The position numbers and the translations under genes were made by a program. Positions 1-6,404 of a stretch of DNA of 12,383 bases are shown piece after piece. Each line of letters starts with the position of its first letter. The stretch's first letter is position 1. The DNA comes from an uncultured Collinsella sp. (lineage in GTDB: Bacteria; Actinomycetota; Coriobacteriia; Coriobacteriales; Coriobacteriaceae). Location of the stretch: positions 1-12,383 of the forward strand of contig CAUFXK010000056.1 in the NCBI GenBank assembly GCA_959596495.1. Reading direction: 5' to 3'. The notes under the pieces were generated by a model. The model was given only the letters and a program-made list of their open reading frames with translations, was not told where the DNA came from and did not search any database.

Positions 1-987
1 GGCATGATGTTCCCGGTCCTGTTTGTTTCCGTTGCCTGCGGCGCTCTCTCCGGTTTCCACAGCCTCGTTTCTTCTGGTACCTCCTCCAAGCAGGTCGAGA
101 AGGAGCAGGACGCCGTCAAGGTCGGTTATGGCGCCATGATCGTCGAGTCCTTCGTCGGCATCCTTGCCATCATCGTCGCCGGCATCATGTTCTCCGACAT
201 GAACACCGCCGGTACCGGCGCCCTCAACGCTGGCGTCGCTTCCACCCCGTTCCAGATCTTCGCCGCTGGTATCTCCCGCGGTATGCAGGCCTTCGGTGTT
301 GACGGTACGCTCGCTACCGTCTTCATGACCATGAACGTCTCCGCTCTGGCCCTGACCTCGCTCGATGCCGTCGCCCGCATCGCCCGCACCTCGTTCTCCG
401 AGTTCTTTGCCCAGACCAACGACGCCCTGGCCGTCGAGTCCAAGGCCGGTTACATGAAGGTTCTCGGCAACCCCTGGTTCGCCACGGTCGTCACCCTGCT
501 CCCCGGCCTCGCCCTCGCCTTTGGCGGCTATGCCAACATCTGGCCGCTCTTTGGTGCTTCTAACCAGCTGCTCGGCGGTATGACCATGATTACCCTCGCC
601 GTGTTCTGCAAGTGCACCGGCCGCAAGGGTTGGATGCTCTACGTGCCCGTCGCCTTCCTGCTCTGCTGCACCTTCACCTCGCTGGTCCAGAGCGCCATGG
701 GCTGCATGACCGCCGTCCAGGCCTACGGCTTCTTCGGCACCATCCCGGCTACCGCCACCACGGCCGCCGTCTCCGTCGCCGCCACCAAGGGCCTGCAGCT
801 CGTCTTTGCCGTCCTGCTGATGGTCCTGGGCCTCATCGTTGCCGTCAACTGTCTCAAGGAGTTCTTCGGCAAGGAGGCCGGCTCCATGCCCGACGAGGAG
901 CCCGAGTGGTCCGAGATGGGCAAGGCCGAGTACGGTCGCGCCGCTGCCGCTGAAGCTCCTGCCGACGCCGAGGCCGCCAAGGCCTAG
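1..987 (+). CDS. cstA: Carbon starvation protein CstA family transporter, C-terminal part (5' end outside window)
   Basis: The reading frame is open from base 1 and ends at TAG 985-987, giving 328 visible residues. The Met codons at 4 and 7 are internal, because the family is normally longer and its N-terminal membrane helices are missing here. The stretch around residues 8-30, with ACGALSGFHSLVSSGTSSKQ, is the family's conserved signature. About six further hydrophobic segments follow, ending near residue 285 with a helix containing LVFAVLLMVLGLIVAVN. The tail of about 40 residues is acidic and Ala-rich, and probably cytoplasmic. CstA proteins are inner-membrane carriers linked to peptide and pyruvate uptake during carbon limitation; which substrate applies here cannot be told. 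Codons are strongly biased to C or G endings, suggesting high expression. A terminator follows 40 bp downstream. Confidence 0.9.
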   Translation, partial: GMMFPVLFVSVACGALSGFHSLVSSGTSSKQVEKEQDAVKVGYGAMIVESFVGILAIIVAGIMFSDMNTAGTGALNAGVASTPFQIFAAGISRGMQAFGVDGTLATVFMTMNVSALALTSLDAVARIARTSFSEFFAQTNDALAVESKAGYMKVLGNPWFATVVTLLPGLALAFGGYANIWPLFGASNQLLGGMTMITLAVFCKCTGRKGWMLYVPVAFLLCCTFTSLVQSAMGCMTAVQAYGFFGTIPATATTAAVSVAATKGLQLVFAVLLMVLGLIVAVNCLKEFFGKEAGSMPDEEPEWSEMGKAEYGRAAAAEAPADAEAAKA

Positions 988-1027
988 TCAGCTTGATGGA
1001 CTAACCGTTCCATCCATATGACTCGGA

Positions 1028-1066
1028 AAGACCGGGTCCGCGACTTCGCGGGCTCGGTCTTTTTTT
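1028..1066 (+). terminator. Rho-independent terminator of cstA
   Basis: AAGACCG pairs with CGGTCTT. The stem continues through GTCCGCG/CGCGGGC (one G-U pair) and is closed by a four-base ACTT loop. A run of seven or more T follows the stem. It lies 40 bp after the cstA stop codon. Confidence 0.93.
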
Positions 1067-1130
1067 CATGCGAAAGCGGGTGACGCTCGAGTGTTCTCGC
1101 AGATGTTTTGCGTGGATAAGGGCGCGCGTT

Positions 1131-1155
1131 GTACCATATAAACGTATATGTGTAC
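1131..1155 (+). promoter_or_regulatory. AT-rich near-palindrome in front of the TOPRIM gene, possible operator
   Basis: GTACCATATA at 1131-1140 is mirrored by TATATG-T-GTAC at 1145-1155. The arms are 10 bp with one extra T, around an AACG centre. It ends six bases before the Shine-Dalgarno sequence of the next gene, so a bound protein would block transcription or early elongation. The downstream gene has a helix-turn-helix-like N-terminus, so autoregulation is possible, but this is inference only. TTGTAC at 1129-1134 could be a weak -35 element, but no good -10 is spaced correctly from it. Confidence 0.35.
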
Positions 1156-1171
1156 ATATGAAAGGGGCCCC

Positions 1172-3364
1172 GTGGCCAAGACGGTATATTCCGATAATCA
1201 AAACAATGTCGATGCTTTGGCTGAGCGCCTGAGCAGCCAGACGTCGCTTTCTGCCGAGCGCGCCAAGCTGGTTGCCTACGACCTGCTCTGCCGCAAGGCG
1301 CTCAAGATCAAGTCGAGCGCGCTGGCGCAGATTTTCCGTTCCGTCGATAAGGAATGCAACACCAAGGTGATGCGCGACGAACTCATCGCGGCAAAGATCG
1401 TTACCAAGATCGAGGGCAGCGGCATTAACGGGCGCCCGGCGTTCTATACCATCAATGCCGAGATCCGCGATGCCCAGGAGCAGCCTGCCGAGTCCGTCGA
1501 AGATTTTGTCGTCGAGGATTTCGCTGACGTGCCTGCTGTGGAAGAAGTTGCTCCGCGTGAGCATGTCGATACCGATGAGTTGCTCGATGAGAACGTCGTG
1601 CGTGCCTTTACGGCCAAGGCAGGATGCGGCGGTTTTGGCGGGGGCGGCAAGCGCGATGCACAGCGCCGCGCCCAGCAGGAGCGCTTCCGTCGCGCCGTTG
1701 CTCGAAAGGGCGAGACGGATGCCGAGGCTGTTGAGACCGAGGTTGCTGCCGAGTCGCAGAGGCCCGCGAAGGAGCAAAAGCCCGTGGAGGCCCAGGAGCC
1801 CCAGCGTCGCCGTGGTGCCCACTTTAAGGCTGCGCAGCAGGATGTCGCGCATGAGGTTGAAGAGCCTTCCGAGGCTGCAGACGATGTTGAGGAGTCTGCC
1901 AAGAAGGCTCCGGGTTCATGCCGTCCCGGGCGTGGTTTTGCGAGGCGCGCGTATCCCGTAAGGCGTCAGGAGAAGGGCGAGCCGGCTTCGACCGCTCAGG
2001 CCGAGAAGGCCGAACAAACCGAGAAAACCGTTGAGCCGGCGGCTCGCGAGCAGCAACCTTCCGAGTCGCAGCCTGCGGCTGACACTGAGGTCAAAGCTCA
2101 ACAGACCGCTGATAAGCAGGCTGGGGAGAGCGCCTCAGGCAAGCCCCGCCGTCGTCGTCACCGCGGCGGTCGTGGCTCAAATGCCGAGGCCGCGGCCGAG
2201 AAGACAGCGACACAAAACGGAGATGAGAAGGCCGAGACTCCGGTGGATCAGGTCAAGCGCCAGCCGGCGAAGGAGGCCAAGTCCGATCGTCCGCAAAAGC
2301 GCTCGTCTGCGCCCAAGCAGGAACGTAATACCCGGGCAGATTCCAAGCGTAAGCCTCATGCACAGGCTGAGCCTGCCGCGGCTGATAGTGCTACCCAGCA
2401 GCCCGAGTCGGCCGTCCACGGCGAGGTATCGGCGTTTGCCCTTGCCCGCGTTTTGGGCAGGCAGCTGCTCAAAGTTGTCCCTACGCCTACGGCGCTCTCT
2501 AAGATCAAGGAGCAGCAGACTCAAATTGTTAAGGTCGAGGGCAAGGACGGCAAAAAGGCGCCGCAGCGCACTCAGCACAACGAGATGTCCAACCGCAAGA
2601 TTGCCGAGGAAATCGCAATCATCCAGGCTTGGATCGAGCAAAACCGAGGTGCCGATACGCCGGTTGCCTCGCGCCGCCAGCGTGCCTACCAGATTTTTAA
2701 CGATGAGAAGGCCTTTGACGGCAAGCACGGCGAGCGCCTAATTCGGCGTATGACCGAAAAGGGCATCAGCATGCAGGCGATTAAGGTCGCCCCCAACCGC
2801 CCCGTTCACTTTACGGGTTTCTTTACGCTGGGCGCCGATAAGCCGTTCATTATGGTCGAGAACCTGGACACCTACGACGAGATCGTCAGGCTGCTGCGTG
2901 GCCGCAAGCACGCCAAGCTCTTTGGCATCAAGGTGGGCGGCGTGATTTTTGGCGGCGGATGCAAGGCGAGCGTCTCGCATGCCCTGGACGATTATCTGGC
3001 TGAGATCGGCTATCGCTTTAACTACGTCTACTACGTGGGCGATATCGACCGCGAGGGCGCGCGCATCGTCGAGCAGGCTCGCAATGCCAATGTGGTTGAG
3101 ATTCGCCTGCATGCCGGCATGTACCGCGCCATGCTCGCCGAGCATAAGCGTCGCGTGAAGGCCGGCGGCGAGTGCGAGCCCGCGGCTGCCAACCAGGGCG
3201 TGCCGCAGAACTTGGCGGCGACGATCAAGGATCTGCCCATGGTCACGCGCGTGCAGTTCCGCAATGTGCTGCGCGAGGGCGGGCGCATTCCGCAGGAGAT
3301 TCTGATGACCGCCGACTATCGGGATGGCGACTCGGGAAGCTTCGACCGCATGCTGAACAACTAA
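1172..3364 (+). CDS. Orphan JetD-like TOPRIM protein with helix-turn-helix-like N-terminus and long disordered linker
   Basis: I place the start at GTG 1172 (730 aa) because AAAGGGG at 1161-1167 sits four bases upstream. The in-frame ATG at 1148 has no comparable site. Residues 1-104 are mostly helical and look like a winged-helix fold. Residues about 105-415 are low-complexity and rich in Ala, Glu, Lys, Gln and Arg, with a Gly-rich patch (GCGGFGGGGKR) and an Arg/Gly patch (RRRRHRGGRG), which suits nucleic-acid contact. Residues about 419-730 form a conserved domain. It contains VENLDTY with Glu563, and GDIDREG with Asp624 and Asp626. This Glu plus DxD arrangement is the TOPRIM metal-binding signature, and the wording resembles the C-terminal (DUF2220) domain of JetD, the nuclease subunit of Wadjet anti-plasmid systems. 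No jetA, jetB or jetC gene is adjacent. Other TOPRIM types such as the Spo11/Topo VIA-like group are possible. The gene is certain; the family assignment is moderate and the function unknown. Confidence 0.6.
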   Translation: MAKTVYSDNQNNVDALAERLSSQTSLSAERAKLVAYDLLCRKALKIKSSALAQIFRSVDKECNTKVMRDELIAAKIVTKIEGSGINGRPAFYTINAEIRDAQEQPAESVEDFVVEDFADVPAVEEVAPREHVDTDELLDENVVRAFTAKAGCGGFGGGGKRDAQRRAQQERFRRAVARKGETDAEAVETEVAAESQRPAKEQKPVEAQEPQRRRGAHFKAAQQDVAHEVEEPSEAADDVEESAKKAPGSCRPGRGFARRAYPVRRQEKGEPASTAQAEKAEQTEKTVEPAAREQQPSESQPAADTEVKAQQTADKQAGESASGKPRRRRHRGGRGSNAEAAAEKTATQNGDEKAETPVDQVKRQPAKEAKSDRPQKRSSAPKQERNTRADSKRKPHAQAEPAAADSATQQPESAVHGEVSAFALARVLGRQLLKVVPTPTALSKIKEQQTQIVKVEGKDGKKAPQRTQHNEMSNRKIAEEIAIIQAWIEQNRGADTPVASRRQRAYQIFNDEKAFDGKHGERLIRRMTEKGISMQAIKVAPNRPVHFTGFFTLGADKPFIMVENLDTYDEIVRLLRGRKHAKLFGIKVGGVIFGGGCKASVSHALDDYLAEIGYRFNYVYYVGDIDREGARIVEQARNANVVEIRLHAGMYRAMLAEHKRRVKAGGECEPAAANQGVPQNLAATIKDLPMVTRVQFRNVLREGGRIPQEILMTADYRDGDSGSFDRMLNN

Positions 3365-3374
3365 ATTCCGCCGG

Positions 3375-3507
3375 CCCCGGGAGAGCGGGGACACCGGCTT
3401 AGGTTTCCTGCTCTACAGTCCTGCTCACGACGGAGGCCACATTAAGTGGCCTCCTGTTCGTGCGGAACTCGCGATAAACCTAAGCCGGTGTCCCCGCTCT
3501 CCCGGGG
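3375..3507. repeat. Perfect 32-bp inverted repeat enclosing a second hairpin
   Basis: The left arm 3375-3406 (starting CCCCGGGAGAGCGGGGACAC) is the exact reverse complement of the right arm 3476-3507, with 69 bp between them. Inside the loop GGAGGCCAC (3432-3440) pairs with GTGGCCTCC (3446-3454) around ATTAA. CACGA/TCGTG (3426-3430 and 3458-3462) extends that stem across a small internal loop. The left arm begins 10 bp after the TOPRIM stop codon. No T-run follows, so it is not a classical terminator, although it could protect the mRNA 3' end. It may also be a REP/BIME-like or MITE-like repeat. No transposase is present and I see no target duplication. Confidence 0.85.
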
Positions 3508-3541
3508 GCTGTCGTGGCTTGGCCGTTGCACGCGGCTCGCT

Positions 3542-3574
3542 TTTCGGAACGGGGCTGACGGACACGTTCCGAAA
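3542..3574. repeat. 10-bp perfect inverted repeat with 13-base loop
   Basis: TTTCGGAACG (3542-3551) is the exact reverse complement of CGTTCCGAAA (3565-3574). It lies between the 32-bp inverted repeat and the AT-rich element. It could be a small hairpin or another REP-like remnant. No T-run follows. Confidence 0.6.
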
Positions 3575-3612
3575 TCTACCACCGTCGCTGTGCAGGGTGT
3601 CTATAAAGAGCC

Positions 3613-3842
3613 GTGGCCAAAAAACATCAAATATGAGTACTGATACTCTTTTAGTAGCAGTAATTTTGACCACATTTAAGGTGATTTGACGTGTCGATCG
3701 AGCAGATAAGCTGCCGTATCTCCTCAAGTGTTCATTAAAGGAAGACCTTGATGCGAATAAATCTCATTAAGATCTTCTTTTATTAACGAAAATAATGTAG
3801 CTACAACGGTAACAGTACTCATATTTGCCGTTTTTTGGCCAC
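3613..3842. mobile_element. MITE-like AT-rich element with about 30-bp terminal inverted repeats
   Basis: The left end 3613-3642 (starting GTGGCCAAAAAAC) matches the reverse complement of the right end 3813-3842 at 28 of 30 positions. The interior is about 170 bp and clearly more AT-rich than the flanks. It encodes no transposase, so if mobile it would need one supplied from elsewhere. Both terminal repeats contain ATGAGTACTG pointing inward, giving 18-codon (plus) and 32-codon (minus) reading frames without visible ribosome binding sites. I could not identify a target-site duplication. The alternative is a non-mobile extragenic repeat that forms a long stem-loop in RNA. Confidence 0.6.
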
Positions 3843-3875
3843 AGTCCTTCGGAGGGTCCTCGAAAATAGTCCCGA

Positions 3876-3934
3876 GCCGGCACTTGGGGACGTTCCTATA
3901 ATGCCGGCACTTAGGAGCGTCCCCAAGTGCCGGC
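3876..3934. repeat. REP-like palindrome with a third repeat copy in the loop
   Basis: The left arm 3876-3897 (GCCGGCACTTGGGGACGTTC and two more bases) pairs with the right arm 3913-3934 with one mismatch over 22 bp, which would be a G-U pair in RNA. The 15-base loop contains another GCCGGCACTT (3903-3912), a direct copy of the start of the left arm 27 bp away. A palindrome built from repeated short units is typical of REP/BIME extragenic repeats, which are often spread by REP-associated tyrosine transposases. No such transposase is in the window. Confidence 0.75.
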
Positions 3935-4059
3935 ACCGCGTCTGCCTGCGGCGGCCGCGCCCCGCTGCGTCGCTTCGCTCCTTGCGTGCTGCGCTGGAAA
4001 ACGCTTCGCGTTTCCTTAGCTCCGCACCCTTGCGGGCTCGAATTCCTCCGCTTGCCCAC

Positions 4060-4098
4060 AAGAAAGCGCCCTGGGCCGTTATGGGCTTAGGGCGCTCA
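4060..4098 (-). terminator. Terminator of the tRNA-Gln transcription unit
   Basis: On the minus strand AGCGCCCT (4089-4096) pairs with AGGGCGCT (4065-4072) around a loop of 16 bases, followed by TTCTT. It begins about 10 bp past the CCA end of the tRNA. It may also close the whole minus-strand block, if the tRNA is co-transcribed with the gene upstream. Confidence 0.8.
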
Positions 4099-4105
4099 GT
4101 TTTAA

Positions 4106-4180
4106 TGGCTGGGACGGAGGGATTCGAACCCCCAACAGCCGGCACCAAAAACCGGAGTTCTACCGTTGAACTACGTCCCA
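4106..4180 (-). tRNA. tRNA-Gln (anticodon UUG)
   Basis: The minus strand folds into a full cloverleaf. The acceptor stem is TGGGACG/CGTCCCA, the D stem is GTTC/GAAC, the anticodon stem is CCGGT/GCCGG and the T stem is GGGGG/CCCTC with the usual TTCGAAT loop. The anticodon loop TTTTGGT places TTG at positions 34-36, reading CAA (and CAG by wobble) glutamine codons. The discriminator base is G, as is usual for tRNA-Gln, and the 3' CCA is encoded (4106-4108). The 5' end lies only 38 bp after the stop of the peptidoglycan-binding gene on the same strand. I see no clear tRNA promoter in that gap, so processing from a longer transcript is possible. Confidence 0.96.
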
Positions 4181-4218
4181 ATGTGTGGTGTTGCCCAAAA
4201 GCAACTCGTCTAGTTTAC

Positions 4219-5124
4219 CTAATCTGCGAGGGCATCGCAAACGCCGTCGAGTAGGCGTACGGCGAGCGTCTGCGCGTCGCTGGCCGTGAAGGTGCCGTTG
4301 TAGCGCGTCATGCCCGTGAGCTCAATGCGAATGCGAGCCGGCTTCTGCTGCGCGGCGACATTGGCGGTGCGGATGCGCTGGGCCAGGTTGTGGCACTCGG
4401 CGAGGGCAATCGTGGCGCGTGGCGCGGCGTCGGCGGGCAGCTCGTCGCTTGCGATCTCGAGCACCAGGTCAACGTCGGTTGGGACCTCGGAGTCGCAGAG
4501 CATCATGCCGCTGTTGTCGGTCGTTGCCGTGGCGATGTTCCACATGCGCGAAGCAACGCTGCGTGCGATGGGGTCCTCACCGATAACGGCGATCTGGAAG
4601 CGCTCGAGCACGTTGGCGGCGCGAGCAAAACCGATGCGGGACTCGGCTTCGGTGACCGAGGGCTTGCCCTCCCACACATGGTGCAGGCGGTTGATGTAGG
4701 CGTAGGTGTCCTGGAAGGCCATGCCGTCGGCAAACAGGCCGACATTTTCCTGGAACTGCTGCAGGGCGGCCTCGGTATGCGGACCAAAGTAGCCGTCGTC
4801 TTCGCCACAGGCAAAGCCCAAAACGTTGAGAGCGCGCTGCAGGGCCTGCACATCGGCGCCATGGAAATTGGGCATGCGCAGATACAGAGTGCGGTCGCCC
4901 AGCTTATACGAGGCGTCGACCAGGGCGCTCCAACAGGGGATATCGACGGCATGACCGGCAGCAAGGCCGCTGTCGAGCCTGAAGGTGCTGACGGCCTGCT
5001 CGGTGGTGGTGCCAAAGCGCTTGTCGACAACCTCGGCGTCATCGATTGTATAGCCGAGCTGCAGAAGGCGGGACTGAACATCCTCGACGGCTGCTCCCTG
5101 CATGCCCGTGGTAATAGGTTCCAT
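4219..5124 (-). CDS. Cytosolic protein with two peptidoglycan-binding repeats and a degenerate amidase-like C-terminus (CwlM-like)
   Basis: The product has 301 aa. The ATG at 5124 follows AAAGGGG (5132-5138) at a seven-base gap. Two PG_binding_1-type repeats are visible at residues about 5-70 (GMQGAAVEDVQSRLLQLGY) and 85-145 (ADVQALQRALNVLGF, DGYFGPHTEAALQQFQ). There is no signal peptide or membrane segment, so it should stay in the cytosol. The last 150 residues vaguely follow an amidase_3 layout: VDLVLEIASDEL lies where active enzymes have a His-bearing strand, and RIELTGMTRYNG sits near the expected end. The zinc-binding His and Glu residues are not recognisable. Mycobacterial CwlM, also cytosolic with two such repeats, regulates peptidoglycan precursor synthesis rather than cutting the wall; a similar role is inference. 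The peptidoglycan-binding repeats are secure, the C-terminal reading is tentative. Confidence 0.75.
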   Translation of the reverse strand: MEPITTGMQGAAVEDVQSRLLQLGYTIDDAEVVDKRFGTTTEQAVSTFRLDSGLAAGHAVDIPCWSALVDASYKLGDRTLYLRMPNFHGADVQALQRALNVLGFACGEDDGYFGPHTEAALQQFQENVGLFADGMAFQDTYAYINRLHHVWEGKPSVTEAESRIGFARAANVLERFQIAVIGEDPIARSVASRMWNIATATTDNSGMMLCDSEVPTDVDLVLEIASDELPADAAPRATIALAECHNLAQRIRTANVAAQQKPARIRIELTGMTRYNGTFTASDAQTLAVRLLDGVCDALAD

Positions 5125-5192
5125 GAACGAACCCCTTTCGGCGTACCATTCGTACTATTTTGAGCGTGTGTCGGATAGACAACGCGAGACAA

Positions 5193-5222
5193 TTTATAAA
5201 CATGCACTCAATAGTGTAGCAA
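5193..5222 (-). promoter_or_regulatory. Candidate promoter for the peptidoglycan-binding gene
   Basis: On the minus strand TTGCTA (5217-5222) and TATAAA (5193-5198) are separated by 18 bp, close to the sigma-70-type consensus. The start codon lies about 70 bp downstream. This is the best match in the 139-bp gap; a second weaker pair (TTGTCT, AATAGT) lies closer to the gene. Confidence 0.35.
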
Positions 5223-5263
5223 CTTGTACCCAAACTCGCTGCCCACAGGTTTTATGACCCCCG

Positions 5264-6289
5264 CTAGTTAAGACGCTCCACAAAGAAATCTGCCATTGAG
5301 AGGAAGAGCTCGCGCGCATGCGGGTCGAGCTCGACGCCTTCGATAGCGGCCTTGGCCTTAGCGGTCAGGTCGAGCGCATAGGTGTGGGCGTAATCGATGG
5401 AGCCGGTCTCCTGGAAGATCTCCACGGCGCGTGCGAGCTGCGCAGGGTCCTCGGTGCCCGAGGAAAGGATTGCCTCGATCTCGTCGTGATAGCGCTCGTC
5501 TGACAGGGCATGCACGGCAACGAGGGTGCGCTTGCCCTCGGTGATATCGGTGCGGAAGTCCTTGTTGGCGGCCTCCTTGGTGCCGATCAAGTTGAGCAGG
5601 TCGTCTTGAATCTGGAAGGCAAGGCCCGTGTGCAGCCCAAAGGCGCGCAGTGCCTCAATCTGCTCTTCGCTGCCGCCGCCGATAATGGCTCCGGCGGCAA
5701 GCGGCGTCGCTCCGCTGTAGTACGCGGTCTTGTGCGTCGCCATGTCCAGATAATCGTCGACCGAAATGTCAAAGCGCCCGTCGCGGACCCAGCCCAGGTC
5801 GAGCGCCTGGCCCTCGATGGTACGGACGATCATCTCGGTAAGCTCGTGGAGCACGCGAAGCTTCACGTCTGCGTTGAGTGTGGGGTCGTCGAGAACCGTC
5901 TTGGTGACCATGGTGAGCGCCAGGTCACCGCAGTTGATGGCAAGACCGGTGCCCTCGGTAAGGTGCATGCAGGGCTTGCCGCGACGAATCTGCCCGTTGT
6001 CGGCGATGTCGTCGTGGATGAGTGCGCCCGACTGAAAGTGCTCGATGGCCGCCGCTGCGCTGCGGGCGCTCTCAAGGCTGCCGCCTACCGCAGTGGCGGC
6101 GAGCATGCAGATGAGCGGGCGGTGGCGCTTGCCAGCGTTTGCCGTAAATGCCGAGAGCGGGGTATACAGGTAGCGCTCGATATCGGCGGAAGTCGCCTGT
6201 CCGTCAAAGAACGTGGCCAGATAGTCGTTAATCTGGTCAAAGTGCTGGGCTAAAAAGCTGGTAAACGGACTGGACACGGGTTCTCGCAT
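5264..6289 (-). CDS. Trans-type polyprenyl diphosphate synthase, probably C20 or longer product
   Basis: This enzyme condenses isopentenyl diphosphate with an allylic diphosphate to make linear prenyl diphosphates for quinone, carotenoid or other isoprenoid synthesis. Its 341 aa are typical for the family. GKRHRP (53-58) is the IPP-binding motif. DDIAD (93-97) is the first Asp-rich motif, and DDLLN (229-233) is the second, with Asn in the last place. Lys187-Thr188 and EGKRT (251-255) are further family positions. The residues four and five before the first motif are Ala and Gly (SGALIHDD). Short-chain FPP synthases carry bulky aromatics there, and this one also lacks their two-residue insertion in the motif, so a geranylgeranyl or longer product is likely. 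The start has only a weak ribosome site; GTG at codon 5 is an alternative. The gene lies 115 bp after the PTS gene on the same strand, with no functional link evident. Confidence 0.9.
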   Translation of the reverse strand: MREPVSSPFTSFLAQHFDQINDYLATFFDGQATSADIERYLYTPLSAFTANAGKRHRPLICMLAATAVGGSLESARSAAAAIEHFQSGALIHDDIADNGQIRRGKPCMHLTEGTGLAINCGDLALTMVTKTVLDDPTLNADVKLRVLHELTEMIVRTIEGQALDLGWVRDGRFDISVDDYLDMATHKTAYYSGATPLAAGAIIGGGSEEQIEALRAFGLHTGLAFQIQDDLLNLIGTKEAANKDFRTDITEGKRTLVAVHALSDERYHDEIEAILSSGTEDPAQLARAVEIFQETGSIDYAHTYALDLTAKAKAAIEGVELDPHARELFLSMADFFVERLN

Positions 6290-6404
6290 TCTTTGATAGG
6301 TTGCATCGTTGCATTATGCAGACAACATATTGCCACATTAGGGCGTCGAGCGCGGCGGTTGAAGACGATTGGTCCATGCGGCCGCAAGTGCGGTAGGGGC
6401 TTGG

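Larger units (their letters stand above)
3365..4105. other. Gene-free, repeat-dense spacer between the TOPRIM gene and tRNA-Gln
   Basis: No reading frame here has both a ribosome binding site and protein-like composition. Besides the elements listed separately, the right part (3935-4060) carries two small hairpins. In one, GGAAAACGC (3996-4004) pairs with GCGTTTCC (4008-4015), with one bulged A. In the other, CCGCA (4022-4026) pairs with TGCGG (4031-4035). The TOPRIM gene and the tRNA unit converge on this spacer, so it is a natural collecting place for repeats and transcription ends. Composition switches sharply from GC-rich to AT-rich at about 3600-3850. Confidence 0.7.

Noticed and set aside
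1148..1171. ATG 1148 as start of the TOPRIM gene
   Set aside because: It lies within the near-palindrome with no ribosome site upstream, whereas GTG 1172 has AAAGGGG at a good distance.
1001..1852. 283-codon minus-strand frame opposite the TOPRIM gene and its leader
   Set aside because: It runs through the cstA terminator and mirrors the charged linker as a Leu-rich sequence. It has no domain and no ribosome site.
1172..3364. A complete Wadjet defence system
   Set aside because: Only a JetD-like domain is present. The neighbours are cstA, repeats and a tRNA, with no MukBEF/SMC-like genes in the window.
3446..3643. Plus-strand 65-codon frame starting MASCSCGTRDK
   Set aside because: It begins inside the nested hairpin, crosses one arm of the 32-bp inverted repeat and ends in the AT-rich element's terminal repeat. 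There is no ribosome site or protein-like composition.
3375..3934. CRISPR array or integrated element bordered by the tRNA
   Set aside because: The repeats differ from each other and are palindromes, not evenly spaced direct repeats. No integrase and no duplicated tRNA end was found.
6363..6404. CCGCA/TGCGG hairpin after the PTS-HAD stop as a terminator
   Set aside because: The stem is only five base pairs and no T-run follows on the minus strand.
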